Notes under the pieces: model-generated
What the model was told of the DNA's origin: nothing
Seen by the model: only the letters and a program-made list of their open reading frames with translations
The model's database searches: none
NCBI GenBank assembly: GCA_963204785.1
Contig: CAUJHG010000039.1
Span: 1 to 64,000 of the forward strand
Direction: 5' to 3'
Source: Pseudomonadota bacterium
GTDB lineage: Bacteria > Pseudomonadota > Gammaproteobacteria > Burkholderiales > Burkholderiaceae_E
DNA: 64,000 nucleotides
Shown: positions 35,123-47,105 of the stretch, piece after piece
Position numbering within the stretch: position 1 is the stretch's first letter
Layout: every line of letters starts with the position of its first letter
Position numbers and translations under genes: made by a program

Positions 35123-36133
35123 ATGCAGACGGTGCAGACGATGCGGGCGATGCTGTTCGAAGGGCTGCCAGGCGAGCTGAGCGAGCACGCGCTGCCCGTG
35201 CCGACGCCCGGGCCGGGCCAGCTGCTGCTGCGGGTGCGCACCTGCGGCGTGTGCCGCACGGACCTGCACGTGGTCGACGGCGAACTCGATTCGCCCCGGC
35301 GACCCGTGGTGCCGGGGCACGAGATCGTCGGGATCGTCGAGGAGCTCGGCGCGGGGGCGCAGCGCTTCACCCTGGGGCAGCGCGTCGGAGTTCCCTGGCT
35401 CGGATCGAGCTGCGGGCGATGCGCCTGGTGCACGAGCGGACGCGAGAACCTCTGCCCGCAGGCGCAGTTCACCGGCTACACGCTCGACGGCGGCTACGCC
35501 GAGTACGCGCTCGCCGACGAACGCTTCTGCTTCGCGCTGCCCGACAACTACGACGACCTCGAAGCCGCGCCGCTGCTGTGCGCCGGCCTGATCGGCTATC
35601 GCGCGCTGAAGATGGCCGGTGAGGCGCGGCGGCTGGGAATCTACGGCTTCGGCGCCGCCGCGCACCTGGTGGCCCAGGTGGCGCTGCACCAGGGCCGCAG
35701 CGTCCATGCCTTCACCCGGCCCGGCGACGCCGCCGCGCAGGCCTTCGCACTCAGGCTCGGAGCGGCCTGGGCGGGCGGCTCCGACGAGCCCGCGCCGCAG
35801 CCGCTGGACGCAGCGCTGATCTTCGCCCCGGTCGGCGCGCTGGTGCCCGCCGCGCTGCGCGCGGTCGTCCCCGGCGGCGCCGTGGTCTGCGCCGGAATCC
35901 ACATGAGCGAGATTCCCGCCTTCCCGTATTCGATCCTCTGGGGCGAGCGCAGCCTGCGCTCGGTGGCCAACCTGACTCGCGCCGACGGCGAGGAGTTCCT
36001 GCGCATCGCCGCCGGGTTCAAGCTGCACACCGAGGTCACCGAGCGTCCGCTCGCCGATGCCCGGCAGGCGCTCGACGACCTGCGCGCCGGACGGCAGGTG
36101 GGCGCTGCGGTGCTGCGCTGCTCGCACCGCTGA
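35123..36133 (+). CDS. Zinc-binding alcohol dehydrogenase family protein
   Basis: The 336-residue protein is a medium-chain dehydrogenase of the AdhA/AdhP type. The catalytic zinc site is CGVCRTDLHVVDGEL and PGHEIVGIVEELG; the structural zinc site is CGRCAWCTSGRENLC. The Rossmann part reads GIYGFGAAAHLVAQV. A role in aldehyde or alcohol interconversion follows from the family; no substrate is indicated. ATG 35123 follows GAGGAGACG; ATG 35141 is a second possibility. Its last base overlaps the start of the nuclease gene (TGATG), so the two are cotranslated, though the pairing makes no obvious metabolic sense. Confidence 0.86.
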   Translation: MQTVQTMRAMLFEGLPGELSEHALPVPTPGPGQLLLRVRTCGVCRTDLHVVDGELDSPRRPVVPGHEIVGIVEELGAGAQRFTLGQRVGVPWLGSSCGRCAWCTSGRENLCPQAQFTGYTLDGGYAEYALADERFCFALPDNYDDLEAAPLLCAGLIGYRALKMAGEARRLGIYGFGAAAHLVAQVALHQGRSVHAFTRPGDAAAQAFALRLGAAWAGGSDEPAPQPLDAALIFAPVGALVPAALRAVVPGGAVVCAGIHMSEIPAFPYSILWGERSLRSVANLTRADGEEFLRIAAGFKLHTEVTERPLADARQALDDLRAGRQVGAAVLRCSHR

Positions 36134-36735
36134 TGCGGCGCAACCCGATCGCCGTCACGGCGGTCGCGCTGGCCCTGGCCTGGGCGCTGTCGGCCTGCGC
36201 GCGCCCCGCGACACCGGTCGCGCCCGCTGCGCCGCCCCGGGCAGCCGCTCCCGCAGCGCCCTCGGCCCAGGCGCCGTCCCGGACCGACACCCGAACGAGC
36301 CTGATCGGCGAATCGATCGCGGTGCAGGACGGCGATTCCTTCGTGCTGCGCACCGTCGACGGCCGCAAGCTGCGCATCAGGATCGCCGGAATCGACGCTC
36401 CCGAGCGCGGTCAGCCCTTCGCCGACGTGTCCCGTCGTCACCTGGCGCAACTGCTCGCCGGAGGGCAACTGCGGCTGCAGGTGAGCAAGACCGACGTCTT
36501 CGGACGCGAGGTCGCCCAGGTGAGCGACGCGGCGGGACGGGACGCAGGGCTCGCGCAGCTCGAGGCCGGACTGGCCTGGTTCTTTCGTCGCTACGCGTCC
36601 GAGCAGCCGCCGGCGCAGCGGCGTGCCTACGCGCAGGCCGAGGCGACTGCGCGCCAGGCCCGGCTCGGGCTTTGGCGCGACCCGAAGCCGCTGCCGCCCT
36701 GGGACTTCCGCCGCGGGCAGCGCGCCCCCCGCTGA
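36133..36735 (+). CDS. Staphylococcal-nuclease-like (thermonuclease) lipoprotein
   Basis: The 200-residue protein has a lipoprotein signal with lipobox LSAC (Cys22), then a low-complexity Ala/Pro stretch to about residue 50. The SNase domain follows with IAVQDGDSFVLRT, RIRIAGIDAPERGQPF (catalytic Arg and Asp-containing motif) and DVFGREVAQV. It would cleave DNA or RNA from the envelope side. The domain is short but complete. It is joined by a one-base overlap (TGATG) to the dehydrogenase upstream and converges on rlmB seven bases away. Confidence 0.83.
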   Translation: MRRNPIAVTAVALALAWALSACARPATPVAPAAPPRAAAPAAPSAQAPSRTDTRTSLIGESIAVQDGDSFVLRTVDGRKLRIRIAGIDAPERGQPFADVSRRHLAQLLAGGQLRLQVSKTDVFGREVAQVSDAAGRDAGLAQLEAGLAWFFRRYASEQPPAQRRAYAQAEATARQARLGLWRDPKPLPPWDFRRGQRAPR

Positions 36736-36742
36736 CGCGGCC

Positions 36743-37486
36743 TCAGGAGGCCGCAGGCGCGCGCGCCTGGCGGGTCTGGCGCACCGTTTCGTAGAGCACG
36801 ACCCCTGCCGCCACCGAGACGTTCAGGCTGCTCACCTGCCCTGCCATCGGGATGTGCACCAGCGCATCGCAGCGCTCGCGCACCAGGCGGCGCAGGCCCT
36901 TGCCTTCCGCGCCGAGCACCCAGGCGACCGAGGCCGGGATCGCGCAGTCGTACAGCGAGGTCGGCGCCTGGTCGGCCGTGCCGATCACCCAGACGCCGTG
37001 CTCCTGCAGGTCCTCGATGGTGCGCGCCAGGTTGGTCACCATCACGTAGGGAATGCTCTCGGCGGCCCCCGACGCGGTCTGGATCGCCACCTCGGTGAGC
37101 GGGCAGGCATGGTCCTTGGGCGCGATCACCGCATCCGCGCCCGCACCATCGGCCACCCGCAGGCAGGCGCCGAGATTGCGCGGATCGGTGACGCCGTCGA
37201 GCAGCAGCAGCAGCGGCTTCTCCACGCGCGCAAGGACCTCGTCGAGGTCGGCCGTCGGCAGCAGGTCCTCGGCGATCATCACCACGCCCTGGTGCCGACG
37301 TCCCGGCGCCAGGCGATCCAGGCGCACCATGTCCACCTGGCTCGGCCGGATTCCCGCCCCTTGGGCCAGCCGGACCAGGTCGCGCAGCCTGGGATCGTCG
37401 CGCCCGGCGGCGACGTAGAGCTCGGTGATGCCCTGGGCGCCGCGCTTCAGGCGCGCAGCGACTGCATGGAAACCGTGGATCAGCAT
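36743..37486 (-). CDS. rlmB: 23S rRNA (guanosine-2251) 2'-O-methyltransferase
   Basis: The 247-residue SPOUT methyltransferase adds a methyl group to G2251 in the peptidyl-transferase region of 23S rRNA. The three SPOUT motifs are DGVTDPRNLGACLRVADG, WVLGAEGKGLRRLVRE and SLNVSVAAGVVLYE, which build the knotted SAM site. The N-terminal domain begins LIHGFHAVAARLKR. AGGAAA precedes ATG 37486. It lies 17 bases after rnr in the same direction, the usual rnr-rlmB order. Confidence 0.92.
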   Translation of the reverse strand: MLIHGFHAVAARLKRGAQGITELYVAAGRDDPRLRDLVRLAQGAGIRPSQVDMVRLDRLAPGRRHQGVVMIAEDLLPTADLDEVLARVEKPLLLLLDGVTDPRNLGACLRVADGAGADAVIAPKDHACPLTEVAIQTASGAAESIPYVMVTNLARTIEDLQEHGVWVIGTADQAPTSLYDCAIPASVAWVLGAEGKGLRRLVRERCDALVHIPMAGQVSSLNVSVAAGVVLYETVRQTRQARAPAAS

Positions 37487-37503
37487 GTCTTTCCTGGATG
37501 GGT

Positions 37504-39939
37504 TCAGCCGCTGCGGCGGCGCTTGTGCCTGCCGTTGCCGTTCTGCTTCCTGCCGGTCGCGGACGAGGACAGCTTGCGCGCCTCGCGTCGCGCGGCGCTC
37601 GCCCGCCGTGCCTCCTCGCTCTTGGGCGGCGCCGCCTTGCGCCGGGCCACGGGCGCCGCGTCCGACGCCCTGCCGGCGCCGACCACCTCGCGATAGCCCA
37701 GTCGCTGCACGAGCCGGAACTCGATGCGCCGCGCCTCCAGGTCGACGCGCGAGACCTGCACGTGCAGCTCGTCGGTCAGCCGGAAGCGTCGCCCGGTGCG
37801 CTCTCCGCGCAGTTCATGCGCAGCCTCGTTGTACTGGAAATACTCGCTGCCCAGTTCGGAGACGTGCACCAGCCCGTCGACGTAGAGCTCCTCGAGCGTG
37901 ACGAACACTCCGAAGGGCGCGACTCCGGTGACCCGGCCGGCGAACTGCTCGCCGACCCGCTCGCGCATGTACTGGCACTTGAGCCAGGCCTCGACGTCGC
38001 GCGAAGCCTCGTCGGCGCGGCGCTCGTTGGCCGAGCACAGCGCCCCGCGCTGCTCCCAGGCCTCGATCGAGCGCTGCAGTGCGACCGACTTCGCGCTCGC
38101 CTGCTGCGCCCGCGCGCCCGGGCTCGCCAGCTTGACGGCGGCAGCGCAGTTGTCCTCGTCCGCCCCCGGTTCCAGCGGAGCAAGCGGATGCCGCTCGCCG
38201 CGCAGCAGGGCCTTGATCACCCGGTGCGTCAGGAGGTCCGGATAGCGCCGGATCGGCGAAGTGAAGTGGGTGTAGACCTCGTAGGCCAGCCCGAAGTGCC
38301 CGCAGTTGTGGGGCGAATAGACCGCCTGCTGCATCGAGCGCAGCATCATCGTCTGCAGCAGCGGCGCATCGGGGCGGCTGCGCACCTGCGCGGCGAGCAC
38401 GGCGTAGTCGCGCGGCGCGGGCTCGTCGCCGCCGCCCAGCGCCAGGCCCACCGTCTGCAGGAACTCGCGCAGCAGACGCAGCTTCTCCGCGGTGGGGCCC
38501 TCGTGCACCCGGTAGAGCCCGGGATGCCGGCTGCGCTGCATGAAGTCGCCCGCGCACACGTTGGCCGCGAGCATGCACTCCTCGATCAGCCGGTGCGCAT
38601 CGTTGCGCACCAGCGGCTCGATGCGCTCGATGCGCCCGGCCGCGTCGCAGACGATCTTCGTCTCCACCGTATCGAAGTCCATCGCACCGCGCGCCTCACG
38701 GGCACGTGCCAGCGCCCGGTAGAGCTCGTGCAGGTGCTGCAGCTGCGGCACCAGCGCAGCGCGGTGCCGGATCGCCTGCAGGTCGCGCCCGGACAGGATT
38801 CCCCAGACCTCGTCGTAGTTCAGGCGCGCCGCCGAGTGCATCACCGCCTCGTAGAACTGATAGGCGCTGACCTGCCCGCGCGCGCCGACCACCATGTCGC
38901 AGACCAGCACCAGGCGGTCGACCTGCGGGTTCAGCGAGCACAGACCGTTGGAGAGCTTCTCCGGCAGCATCGGGATCACGCGGCGCGGGAAGTACACCGA
39001 GGTCGAGCGCAACGCAGCCTCGCGGTCCAGCGCGTCGTCGGGCTTCACGTAGTGCGAGACGTCGGCGATCGCGACGATCAGGCGCCAGCCGGCGCTGCGC
39101 CCTTCGCCGAAGGGCTCGCAGTAGACCGCGTCGTCGAAGTCGCGCGCATCGATGCCGTCGATCGTCACCAGCGGGACGTCGCGCAGGTCGACCCGGCCGC
39201 GCAGCTGCGCCGGGCGCACCGCCGACGGCAGCTTGGCCGCCAGCGCGAGCGCCGCCTCGCTGAACACGTGCGGCACCTCGAACTTGCGCACCGCGATCTC
39301 GATCTCCATGCCTGGATCGTCGATCTCCCCGAGCACCTCGATCACGCGCCCGATCGGTGCCGCGTGCCCCGAGGGTGGATCGGTGATCTCCACGGTGACC
39401 ACCTGCCCGGGCTGCGCGTGGCCCGCGTCGCCGGGCGGGATCAGGATGTCGTGCTTGATCCGCTGATCCTCCGGGACGACGATGGTCACGCCGCGCTCCG
39501 ACAGCAGCCGGCCGACCAGCCTGCGCTGGGCGCGCGCGGTCACCTCGACGATCTCGCCCTCGGGTCGGCCGCGGGCGTCGAAGCCCGCGCGCCGGGCCAG
39601 GACCCGGTCGCCGTGCATCACCTTCTGCATCTCCCGCGGCGGCAGGAACATGTCGGGCCCGCCTGCGTCGGGGATCAGGAACCCGAAGCCGTCGCGGTGG
39701 CCCTGCACGCGGCCGGCGACGAAATCCAGCTTGCTCGCCAGCAGCAGCACGCCCTTGCGGTTGGGCATCAGCTGCCCGTCACGCTCCATGGCCGCGAGCC
39801 GTCGCCTGAGCCCTTCGGCCTGCCCGGCAGGCACCCCGAGCGCGAGTGCGAGCTGCGCCGGCGTCAGCGGGCCTTCGGCCTCGCGCAGGGCTGCGAGGAT
39901 TTCCTCGCGGGTCGGGAGCACCCCGGTCTTATGGGTCAC
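37504..39939 (-). CDS. rnr: Ribonuclease R
   Basis: The 811-residue protein is a 3'-5' exoribonuclease that degrades structured RNA and takes part in rRNA and tmRNA-tagged mRNA turnover. It has the N-terminal winged-helix region (ILAALREAEGPLTPAQLALAL), two cold-shock domains, the RNB catalytic core with IDGIDARDFDDAVYCE, and a C-terminal S1 domain (FAGRVTGVAPFGVFVTLEEL) followed by a basic tail. A GTG at 39939 gives the family's length (E. coli 813) but has only a weak ribosome-binding site. Its start region faces the tRNA-Leu promoter across a short divergent gap. Confidence 0.92.
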   Translation of the reverse strand: MTHKTGVLPTREEILAALREAEGPLTPAQLALALGVPAGQAEGLRRRLAAMERDGQLMPNRKGVLLLASKLDFVAGRVQGHRDGFGFLIPDAGGPDMFLPPREMQKVMHGDRVLARRAGFDARGRPEGEIVEVTARAQRRLVGRLLSERGVTIVVPEDQRIKHDILIPPGDAGHAQPGQVVTVEITDPPSGHAAPIGRVIEVLGEIDDPGMEIEIAVRKFEVPHVFSEAALALAAKLPSAVRPAQLRGRVDLRDVPLVTIDGIDARDFDDAVYCEPFGEGRSAGWRLIVAIADVSHYVKPDDALDREAALRSTSVYFPRRVIPMLPEKLSNGLCSLNPQVDRLVLVCDMVVGARGQVSAYQFYEAVMHSAARLNYDEVWGILSGRDLQAIRHRAALVPQLQHLHELYRALARAREARGAMDFDTVETKIVCDAAGRIERIEPLVRNDAHRLIEECMLAANVCAGDFMQRSRHPGLYRVHEGPTAEKLRLLREFLQTVGLALGGGDEPAPRDYAVLAAQVRSRPDAPLLQTMMLRSMQQAVYSPHNCGHFGLAYEVYTHFTSPIRRYPDLLTHRVIKALLRGERHPLAPLEPGADEDNCAAAVKLASPGARAQQASAKSVALQRSIEAWEQRGALCSANERRADEASRDVEAWLKCQYMRERVGEQFAGRVTGVAPFGVFVTLEELYVDGLVHVSELGSEYFQYNEAAHELRGERTGRRFRLTDELHVQVSRVDLEARRIEFRLVQRLGYREVVGAGRASDAAPVARRKAAPPKSEEARRASAARREARKLSSSATGRKQNGNGRHKRRRSG

Positions 39940-39962
39940 GATGAGAGGTCCGGTTCGTTGAT

Positions 39963-39990
39963 TTGACAGATTCCGTGCGCACCCTATAAT
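39963..39990 (+). promoter_or_regulatory. Consensus sigma-70 promoter for tRNA-Leu
   Basis: TTGACA (39963-39968) and TATAAT (39985-39990) both match the consensus exactly, with a 16-base spacer. The start of transcription would be near 39997, about 30 bases before the tRNA. This is the strongest promoter recognisable by eye in the window. Confidence 0.93.
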
Positions 39991-40025
39991 TCGCAGCTTC
40001 TGCACGGTACGCCGTGCGGACCGCA

Positions 40026-40112
40026 GCCCAGATGGCGGAATTGGTAGACGCACCAGGTTCAGGTCCTGGCGGTGGCAACACTGTGGAGGTTCGAGTCCTC
40101 TTCTGGGCACCA
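40026..40112 (+). tRNA. tRNA-Leu (anticodon CAG)
   Basis: The 87-base sequence folds as a class II tRNA with a long variable arm. Acceptor arms GCCCAGA and TCTGGGC pair in full, followed by A and an encoded CCA at 40110-40112. The D-arm contains TGGCGGAATTGGTAGACGC, typical of leucine tRNAs. The anticodon arm is CCAGG-TTCAGGT-CCTGG with anticodon CAG at 40060-40062. The T-arm has GTTCGAGTC. It reads CTG codons, which dominate leucine usage in this GC-rich DNA. A consensus promoter lies before it and a hairpin after it, so it is a stand-alone unit. Confidence 0.97.
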
Positions 40113-40117
40113 ATACG

Positions 40118-40139
40118 AAAGCCTGCGCAAGCAGGCTTT
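40118..40139 (+). terminator. Intrinsic-type hairpin after tRNA-Leu
   Basis: AAAGCCTGC and GCAGGCTTT pair perfectly over nine bases with a GCAA tetraloop. The hairpin begins six bases after the tRNA. The stem ends in TTT and is followed by CCCCGTTTC, so the T-tract is short, but position and symmetry are strong. It could also stop leftward transcripts. Confidence 0.8.
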
Positions 40140-40191
40140 CCCCGTTTCAGGCCCGGAAAGCGAAGCACCTGCGTGCTTCGCGGCATCTTCT

Positions 40192-43472
<3,281 letters not shown>

Positions 43473-43486
43473 TTATTTTCCTGCAA

Positions 43487-43663
43487 TCAGAGGGCGATCA
43501 GCAAGAGCCCTGCGAGAATCGAGGACAAGCCGAGGAAGCGCAGTTGCCCGTCGCGAAGCTGCGCGATCCGGGCCATCGCGCCACGCCACTGCGCCGGCGC
43601 CAGGAAGGGCAGCAGGCCCTCGATCAGCAGCACCAGCCCGATGGCCAGCAGCACGGACCTCAT
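43487..43663 (-). CDS. DUF2065 small membrane protein
   Basis: A 58-residue protein is encoded between hflC and hisZ, and it is small enough to be overlooked. It begins MRSVLLAIGLVLLIEGLLPF, has a short polar middle (APAQWRGAMARIAQLRDGQ) and ends LRFLGLSSILAGLLLIAL, giving two membrane helices. This is the DUF2065 (YjeT-like) family, which in betaproteobacteria sits in this position between hflC and hisZ. Its function is unknown; the position suggests a link to HflKC and FtsH. It starts seven bases after the hflC stop. Confidence 0.85.
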   Translation of the reverse strand: MRSVLLAIGLVLLIEGLLPFLAPAQWRGAMARIAQLRDGQLRFLGLSSILAGLLLIAL

Positions 43664-43669
43664 GCCGCC

Positions 43670-44551
43670 TCACTTCGCCCCGGAGAGCGTGGTCCCCTTG
43701 AAGTAGCGGAAGAACTCCGACGAGGGATCGAGCACGAGCACGTCGCTGCGATTGCGGAAGGCGGCGCGGTAGGCCTCGAGGCTGCGGTAGAACTCGGCGA
43801 ACTCCGGGTTCTGCCCGAAGGCGCTCGCGTAGATCGCTGCGGCCTTCCCGTCTCCCTCACCCTTGACCTTCTGCGCATCGCGATAGGCTTCGGCCAGGAT
43901 CACCTCGCGCTGGCGGTCGGCGTCGGCGCGGATCTTCTCGGACTCGGCGGAACCCGTGGCCCGGCGCTCGTTGGCGACCCGCTTGCGCTCGGACTGCATC
44001 CGGTCGTACACCCGCTCGGCCACCTCGGGGGCGAAATCCACCCGCTTGAGCCGCACGTCGACGATCTCGGCGCCGATCTGCTTGGAGTCCTCGTTGACCT
44101 TGCTGCGCACGCTCTCGGTGATCTCGTCACGCTGCCCGGAGATCGCGTCGGCGACGGTGCGCTTGGCGATCTCGTTGTTCAGCGCGTCGCGCAGGCTGCG
44201 CGAGATGCGATCGGCGGCGATCAGCTCGCTGCCCTGCACCGAGCGCACGAAGGTGCGCGGATCGACGATGCGCCACTTCACGAAGGTGTCGATCTGGATG
44301 TTGAGCTTCTCCGACGTGATGAAGCGGTCGGTGTCGGCGGTGTCGATCGTCAGGATGCGCCGGTCGAAGTACTGGACGTTCTGGAACGGCGGCGGCAGCT
44401 TGAAGTGCAGCCCCGGCTTGTCGATCACCTGGCGGATCTCGCCGAGCGCGTAGACGACCGCGTACTGGCGCTGGTCGACCACGAAGACGCTGCCCGAGAG
44501 CAGCGCGAGCGCCACCAGCACGAGCAGCAGGACGGGGACGAGTCGTTGCAT
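43670..44551 (-). CDS. hflC: HflC, modulator of FtsH protease
   Basis: The 293-residue protein has one N-terminal membrane helix (about 5-24, VPVLLLVLVALALLSGSVFV) and an SPFH/band-7 domain with the family segments VVDQRQYAVVYALGEIRQVI, KLPPPFQNVQYFDRRILTID and ADRQREVILAEAYRDAQKVK. With HflK it forms a large inner-membrane cage that binds FtsH and limits its access to membrane proteins. GAGGAGAAGCG stands before ATG 44551 and includes the hflK stop, so the two are tightly coupled. Confidence 0.94.
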   Translation of the reverse strand: MQRLVPVLLLVLVALALLSGSVFVVDQRQYAVVYALGEIRQVIDKPGLHFKLPPPFQNVQYFDRRILTIDTADTDRFITSEKLNIQIDTFVKWRIVDPRTFVRSVQGSELIAADRISRSLRDALNNEIAKRTVADAISGQRDEITESVRSKVNEDSKQIGAEIVDVRLKRVDFAPEVAERVYDRMQSERKRVANERRATGSAESEKIRADADRQREVILAEAYRDAQKVKGEGDGKAAAIYASAFGQNPEFAEFYRSLEAYRAAFRNRSDVLVLDPSSEFFRYFKGTTLSGAK

Positions 44552-44560
44552 CGCTTCTCC

Positions 44561-45868
44561 TCAGCGCGTCGATTCGCGGTCGCGCGAACGCAGGTCCTCG
44601 CGAGCCCGCGAGGCCTCGGCGGCAGGACGCGGGGCAGCCGCAGCGGTCGACGCCGGCGCCGCTGCCACGGCGCGCCCGGGCTCGGCCCCCGAGGACTGCT
44701 GCACCAGCTTGTCCAGCGGCAGGTAGAGCAGGTTGCTGCCCGAGCGTGATTCGACGTAGACCTTGCTCGTATTGGAGAAGACCTGCTGCATCGTCTCGAG
44801 GTACATGCGGTCGCGGGTGACCCGGGGCGCCTTCGCGTACTCGGCCAGCACCTGGCGGAAGCGTGCGGCGTCGCCCTCTGCAGTGGCCACCACCCGCTCG
44901 CGATAGGCCTCGGACTCCTGGCCAAGGCGGGCGGCGGTGCCGCTGGCGCGCGGGATCACGTCGTTGGCGTAGGCGCGGCCCTCGTTGATCAGGCGCTCGC
45001 GGTCCTGCGCCGCCTTGTTGGCGTCCTCGAAGGCGGCCTGCACCTCCTCGGGGGGCTGGGCCTGCTGGATCGTCACGTCGACGATGGTCACGCCGGCCTT
45101 GTAGCGGTCGACGATCGACTGCATCAGCTGGCGGGCGTCCTTGGCCACCGCCTCCTTCTCCTCGTACAGGACCTGGTCGATCCCGCGGCGCCCGACGATC
45201 TCGCGCATCGCGGCCTCGGCGCCCTGCCGGATCAGCTCGTCCGGAGCCGGACCCGGGTTGTTGTTGAACAGCCAGGCGACGGGATCGCTGAGCCGGTACT
45301 GGACCGCGAACTGCATGTCGACGATGCTCTGGTCCTGCGTGAGCATCAGCGATTCCTTCAGTGACTTGTTGCGCACGTTGCCGCGGTAGCCGATCTCGAT
45401 CTGGCGCAGCTGCTGGACGTTGACCAGTTCGTGGGACTCGATCGGGTACGGCATGCGCCAGGTGAAGCCCGCGCGCTCGTTCACGTACTTGAACTCGCCG
45501 AAGCGCAGGATCGCCGCCGCCTGGCCTTCCGGGACGATGTAGAAGCCGCTGCCCAGCCAGAGCAGCACCGCCACGAGCACGAGCAGCCCTGCCCCCTTGC
45601 CGGCGCCCTTCAGCGAGGGGCCCCTGTCGAAGCCACCGCCCCCGGGAGGGCCCGAGGGCGAGGGACCACCCGGACGCCGGCCGAAGAGGCCGTTGAGGCG
45701 CCGGTTGAAGTCGCGCCAGAGCTCGTCGAGATCGGGCGGACCGTCACCGGACTGCCGCGGGCGCTGGCGTCGGTCGTCGTCGTTTCCGCCGGACCCCTGG
45801 CCGCGGCCCCAGCCCGGGTCGTTCAGCGAGAAGATCCTGCCAATCGCATGCCGCATCATGGAAACCAT
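44561..45868 (-). CDS. hflK: HflK, modulator of FtsH protease
   Basis: The protein (435 residues) has a glycine/proline-rich cytoplasmic start, with SLNDPGWGRGQGSGGNDDD and a low-complexity region to about residue 85, one membrane helix (about 90-113) and an SPFH domain (FYIVPEGQAAAILRFGEF, IDQVLYEEKEAVAKDARQL). It partners HflC. ATG 45868 gives the sequence MVSMMRHAIGRIF; ATG 45859 or 45856 are alternatives, and none has a strong ribosome-binding site, as expected for a coupled gene. It starts seven bases after the hflX stop. A C-terminal Ala-rich tail ends the chain. Confidence 0.92.
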   Translation of the reverse strand: MVSMMRHAIGRIFSLNDPGWGRGQGSGGNDDDRRQRPRQSGDGPPDLDELWRDFNRRLNGLFGRRPGGPSPSGPPGGGGFDRGPSLKGAGKGAGLLVLVAVLLWLGSGFYIVPEGQAAAILRFGEFKYVNERAGFTWRMPYPIESHELVNVQQLRQIEIGYRGNVRNKSLKESLMLTQDQSIVDMQFAVQYRLSDPVAWLFNNNPGPAPDELIRQGAEAAMREIVGRRGIDQVLYEEKEAVAKDARQLMQSIVDRYKAGVTIVDVTIQQAQPPEEVQAAFEDANKAAQDRERLINEGRAYANDVIPRASGTAARLGQESEAYRERVVATAEGDAARFRQVLAEYAKAPRVTRDRMYLETMQQVFSNTSKVYVESRSGSNLLYLPLDKLVQQSSGAEPGRAVAAAPASTAAAAPRPAAEASRAREDLRSRDRESTR

Positions 45869-45875
45869 CGAGGAA

Positions 45876-47105
45876 TCAGGAGGCACCGGCCCCGAAGGCT
45901 CCGACGCGGGCTGCGCAAACCACAACCGGTTGAGTGTCGGCGCCGTGCTCCGCATCGGCGACAGCGCCGGCGGGGTTTTCGAGATGTGGCGCGGCACCTT
46001 GCCCGCCGGACCTGTGCGCAGCCGCCCGCTCGGCCAGGAGCGCGCGCAACGCATCCAGGCCGGCGCCTGTGCGGGCGCTCAGCCACAAACGGTCGATCTT
46101 ACCACAGGGGTCAAGCCCCACCTCGGGCGCCAGACCGGCGAGGTCCGCCTTGTTGTAGACGAGGATGGTCGGCACCTCGGCCGCACCGATCTCCTCGAGC
46201 ACCCGCTCAACCTGTTCGATCTGCTCGTTGCGGTCCGGCGCCGAGGCATCGACCACGTGCAGCAGCAGGTCGGCCTGCGCGGTCTCCTCGAGCGTCGCCC
46301 GGAAGGCTTCGACCAGCTGGTGCGGCAGCTCGCGCACGAAGCCGACGGTGTCCGACAGCACGACGGTCTCGCCGCCGGGCAGGCGCAGGCGCCGGGTCAG
46401 GGTGTCCAGCGTGGCGAAGAGCTGATCGGCAGTGAAGGTGCCGGCGCCGGTCAGCGCGTTGAACAGGGTGGACTTGCCTGCGTTCGTGTAGCCGACCAGC
46501 GACACCGTGAAGGCCTCGTTGCGCGCCCGGGCGCGGCGCCGCGTGCGGCGCTGACGCTCGAGCCTGGCCAGCCGCTGGCGCAGCTGCCGGGCCTTGGAGT
46601 CGAGCATCCTGCGATCGAGCTCGATCTGCTTCTCCCCCGGGCCGCCGCGCTGGCCGATGCCGCCGCGCTGGCGCTCCAGGTGGGTCCAGCCCCGCACCAG
46701 GCGGGTGAGCTGGTGCTCGATCCGCGCGAGCTCGACCTGCAGCTTGCCTTCACTGCTGCGGGCGCGCTGGGCGAAGATGTCGAGGATCAGCTCGGTGCGA
46801 TCGAGCACGGGCACGCCCCACAGCCGGCTCAGGTTGCGCTGCTGGATCGGCGACAGCGGGTTGTCGAAGATGACGAAGCCGATTTCCTCGGCCTGGATGC
46901 GGGCGCCGAGCTCCTCGGCCTTGCCGGCGCCCATGGACAGCGCCGCGTCCGGTCGCGCACGGCGCAGCGCGACACGATCGACCGGAAGATAGCCGGCGGA
47001 GACCGCCAGCGCGCAGATCTCGTCGAGGGATTGCCCGCCCGCAGGCGCCGACCCGAAGGTGACGCCGACGATCAGGGCTCGGTCGGAAACAGGTGAGTTG
47101 CTCAG
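45876..47105 (-). CDS. hflX: HflX GTPase, with an apparent CTG start
   Basis: HflX is a ribosome-splitting/50S-associated GTPase. The GTP site is [14 protein letters not shown], with [17 protein letters not shown] and NKAD later, and the N-terminal domain contains [15 protein letters not shown]. The family's N-terminal strand ([11 protein letters not shown]) lies upstream of the first ATG (46934). The in-frame codons from 46935 to 47105 contain no ATG, GTG or TTG; the frame begins at CTG 47105, whose CTGA overlaps the hfq stop in the manner of ATGA. I annotate that CTG as the start (409 residues), with 46934 as the alternative. The C-terminal tail is an Ala-rich extension. Confidence 0.82.
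   Translation of the reverse strand: MSNSPVSDRALIVGVTFGSAPAGGQSLDEICALAVSAGYLPVDRVALRRARPDAALSMGAGKAEELGARIQAEEIGFVIFDNPLSPIQQRNLSRLWGVPVLDRTELILDIFAQRARSSEGKLQVELARIEHQLTRLVRGWTHLERQRGGIGQRGGPGEKQIELDRRMLDSKARQLRQRLARLERQRRTRRRARARNEAFTVSLVGYTNAGKSTLFNALTGAGTFTADQLFATLDTLTRRLRLPGGETVVLSDTVGFVRELPHQLVEAFRATLEETAQADLLLHVVDASAPDRNEQIEQVERVLEEIGAAEVPTILVYNKADLAGLAPEVGLDPCGKIDRLWLSARTGAGLDALRALLAERAAAHRSGGQGAAPHLENPAGAVADAEHGADTQPVVVCAARVGAFGAGAS

Noticed and set aside
37498-39966. 822-codon plus-strand frame opposite rnr
   Set aside because: RNase R on the minus strand has all domains and the catalytic aspartates. The opposite frame is a shadow.
43473-43673. 66-codon minus-strand frame overlapping DUF2065
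   Set aside because: It is a frame-shifted reading of the same bases; the frame at 43487-43663 gives the two-helix DUF2065 protein expected at this location.
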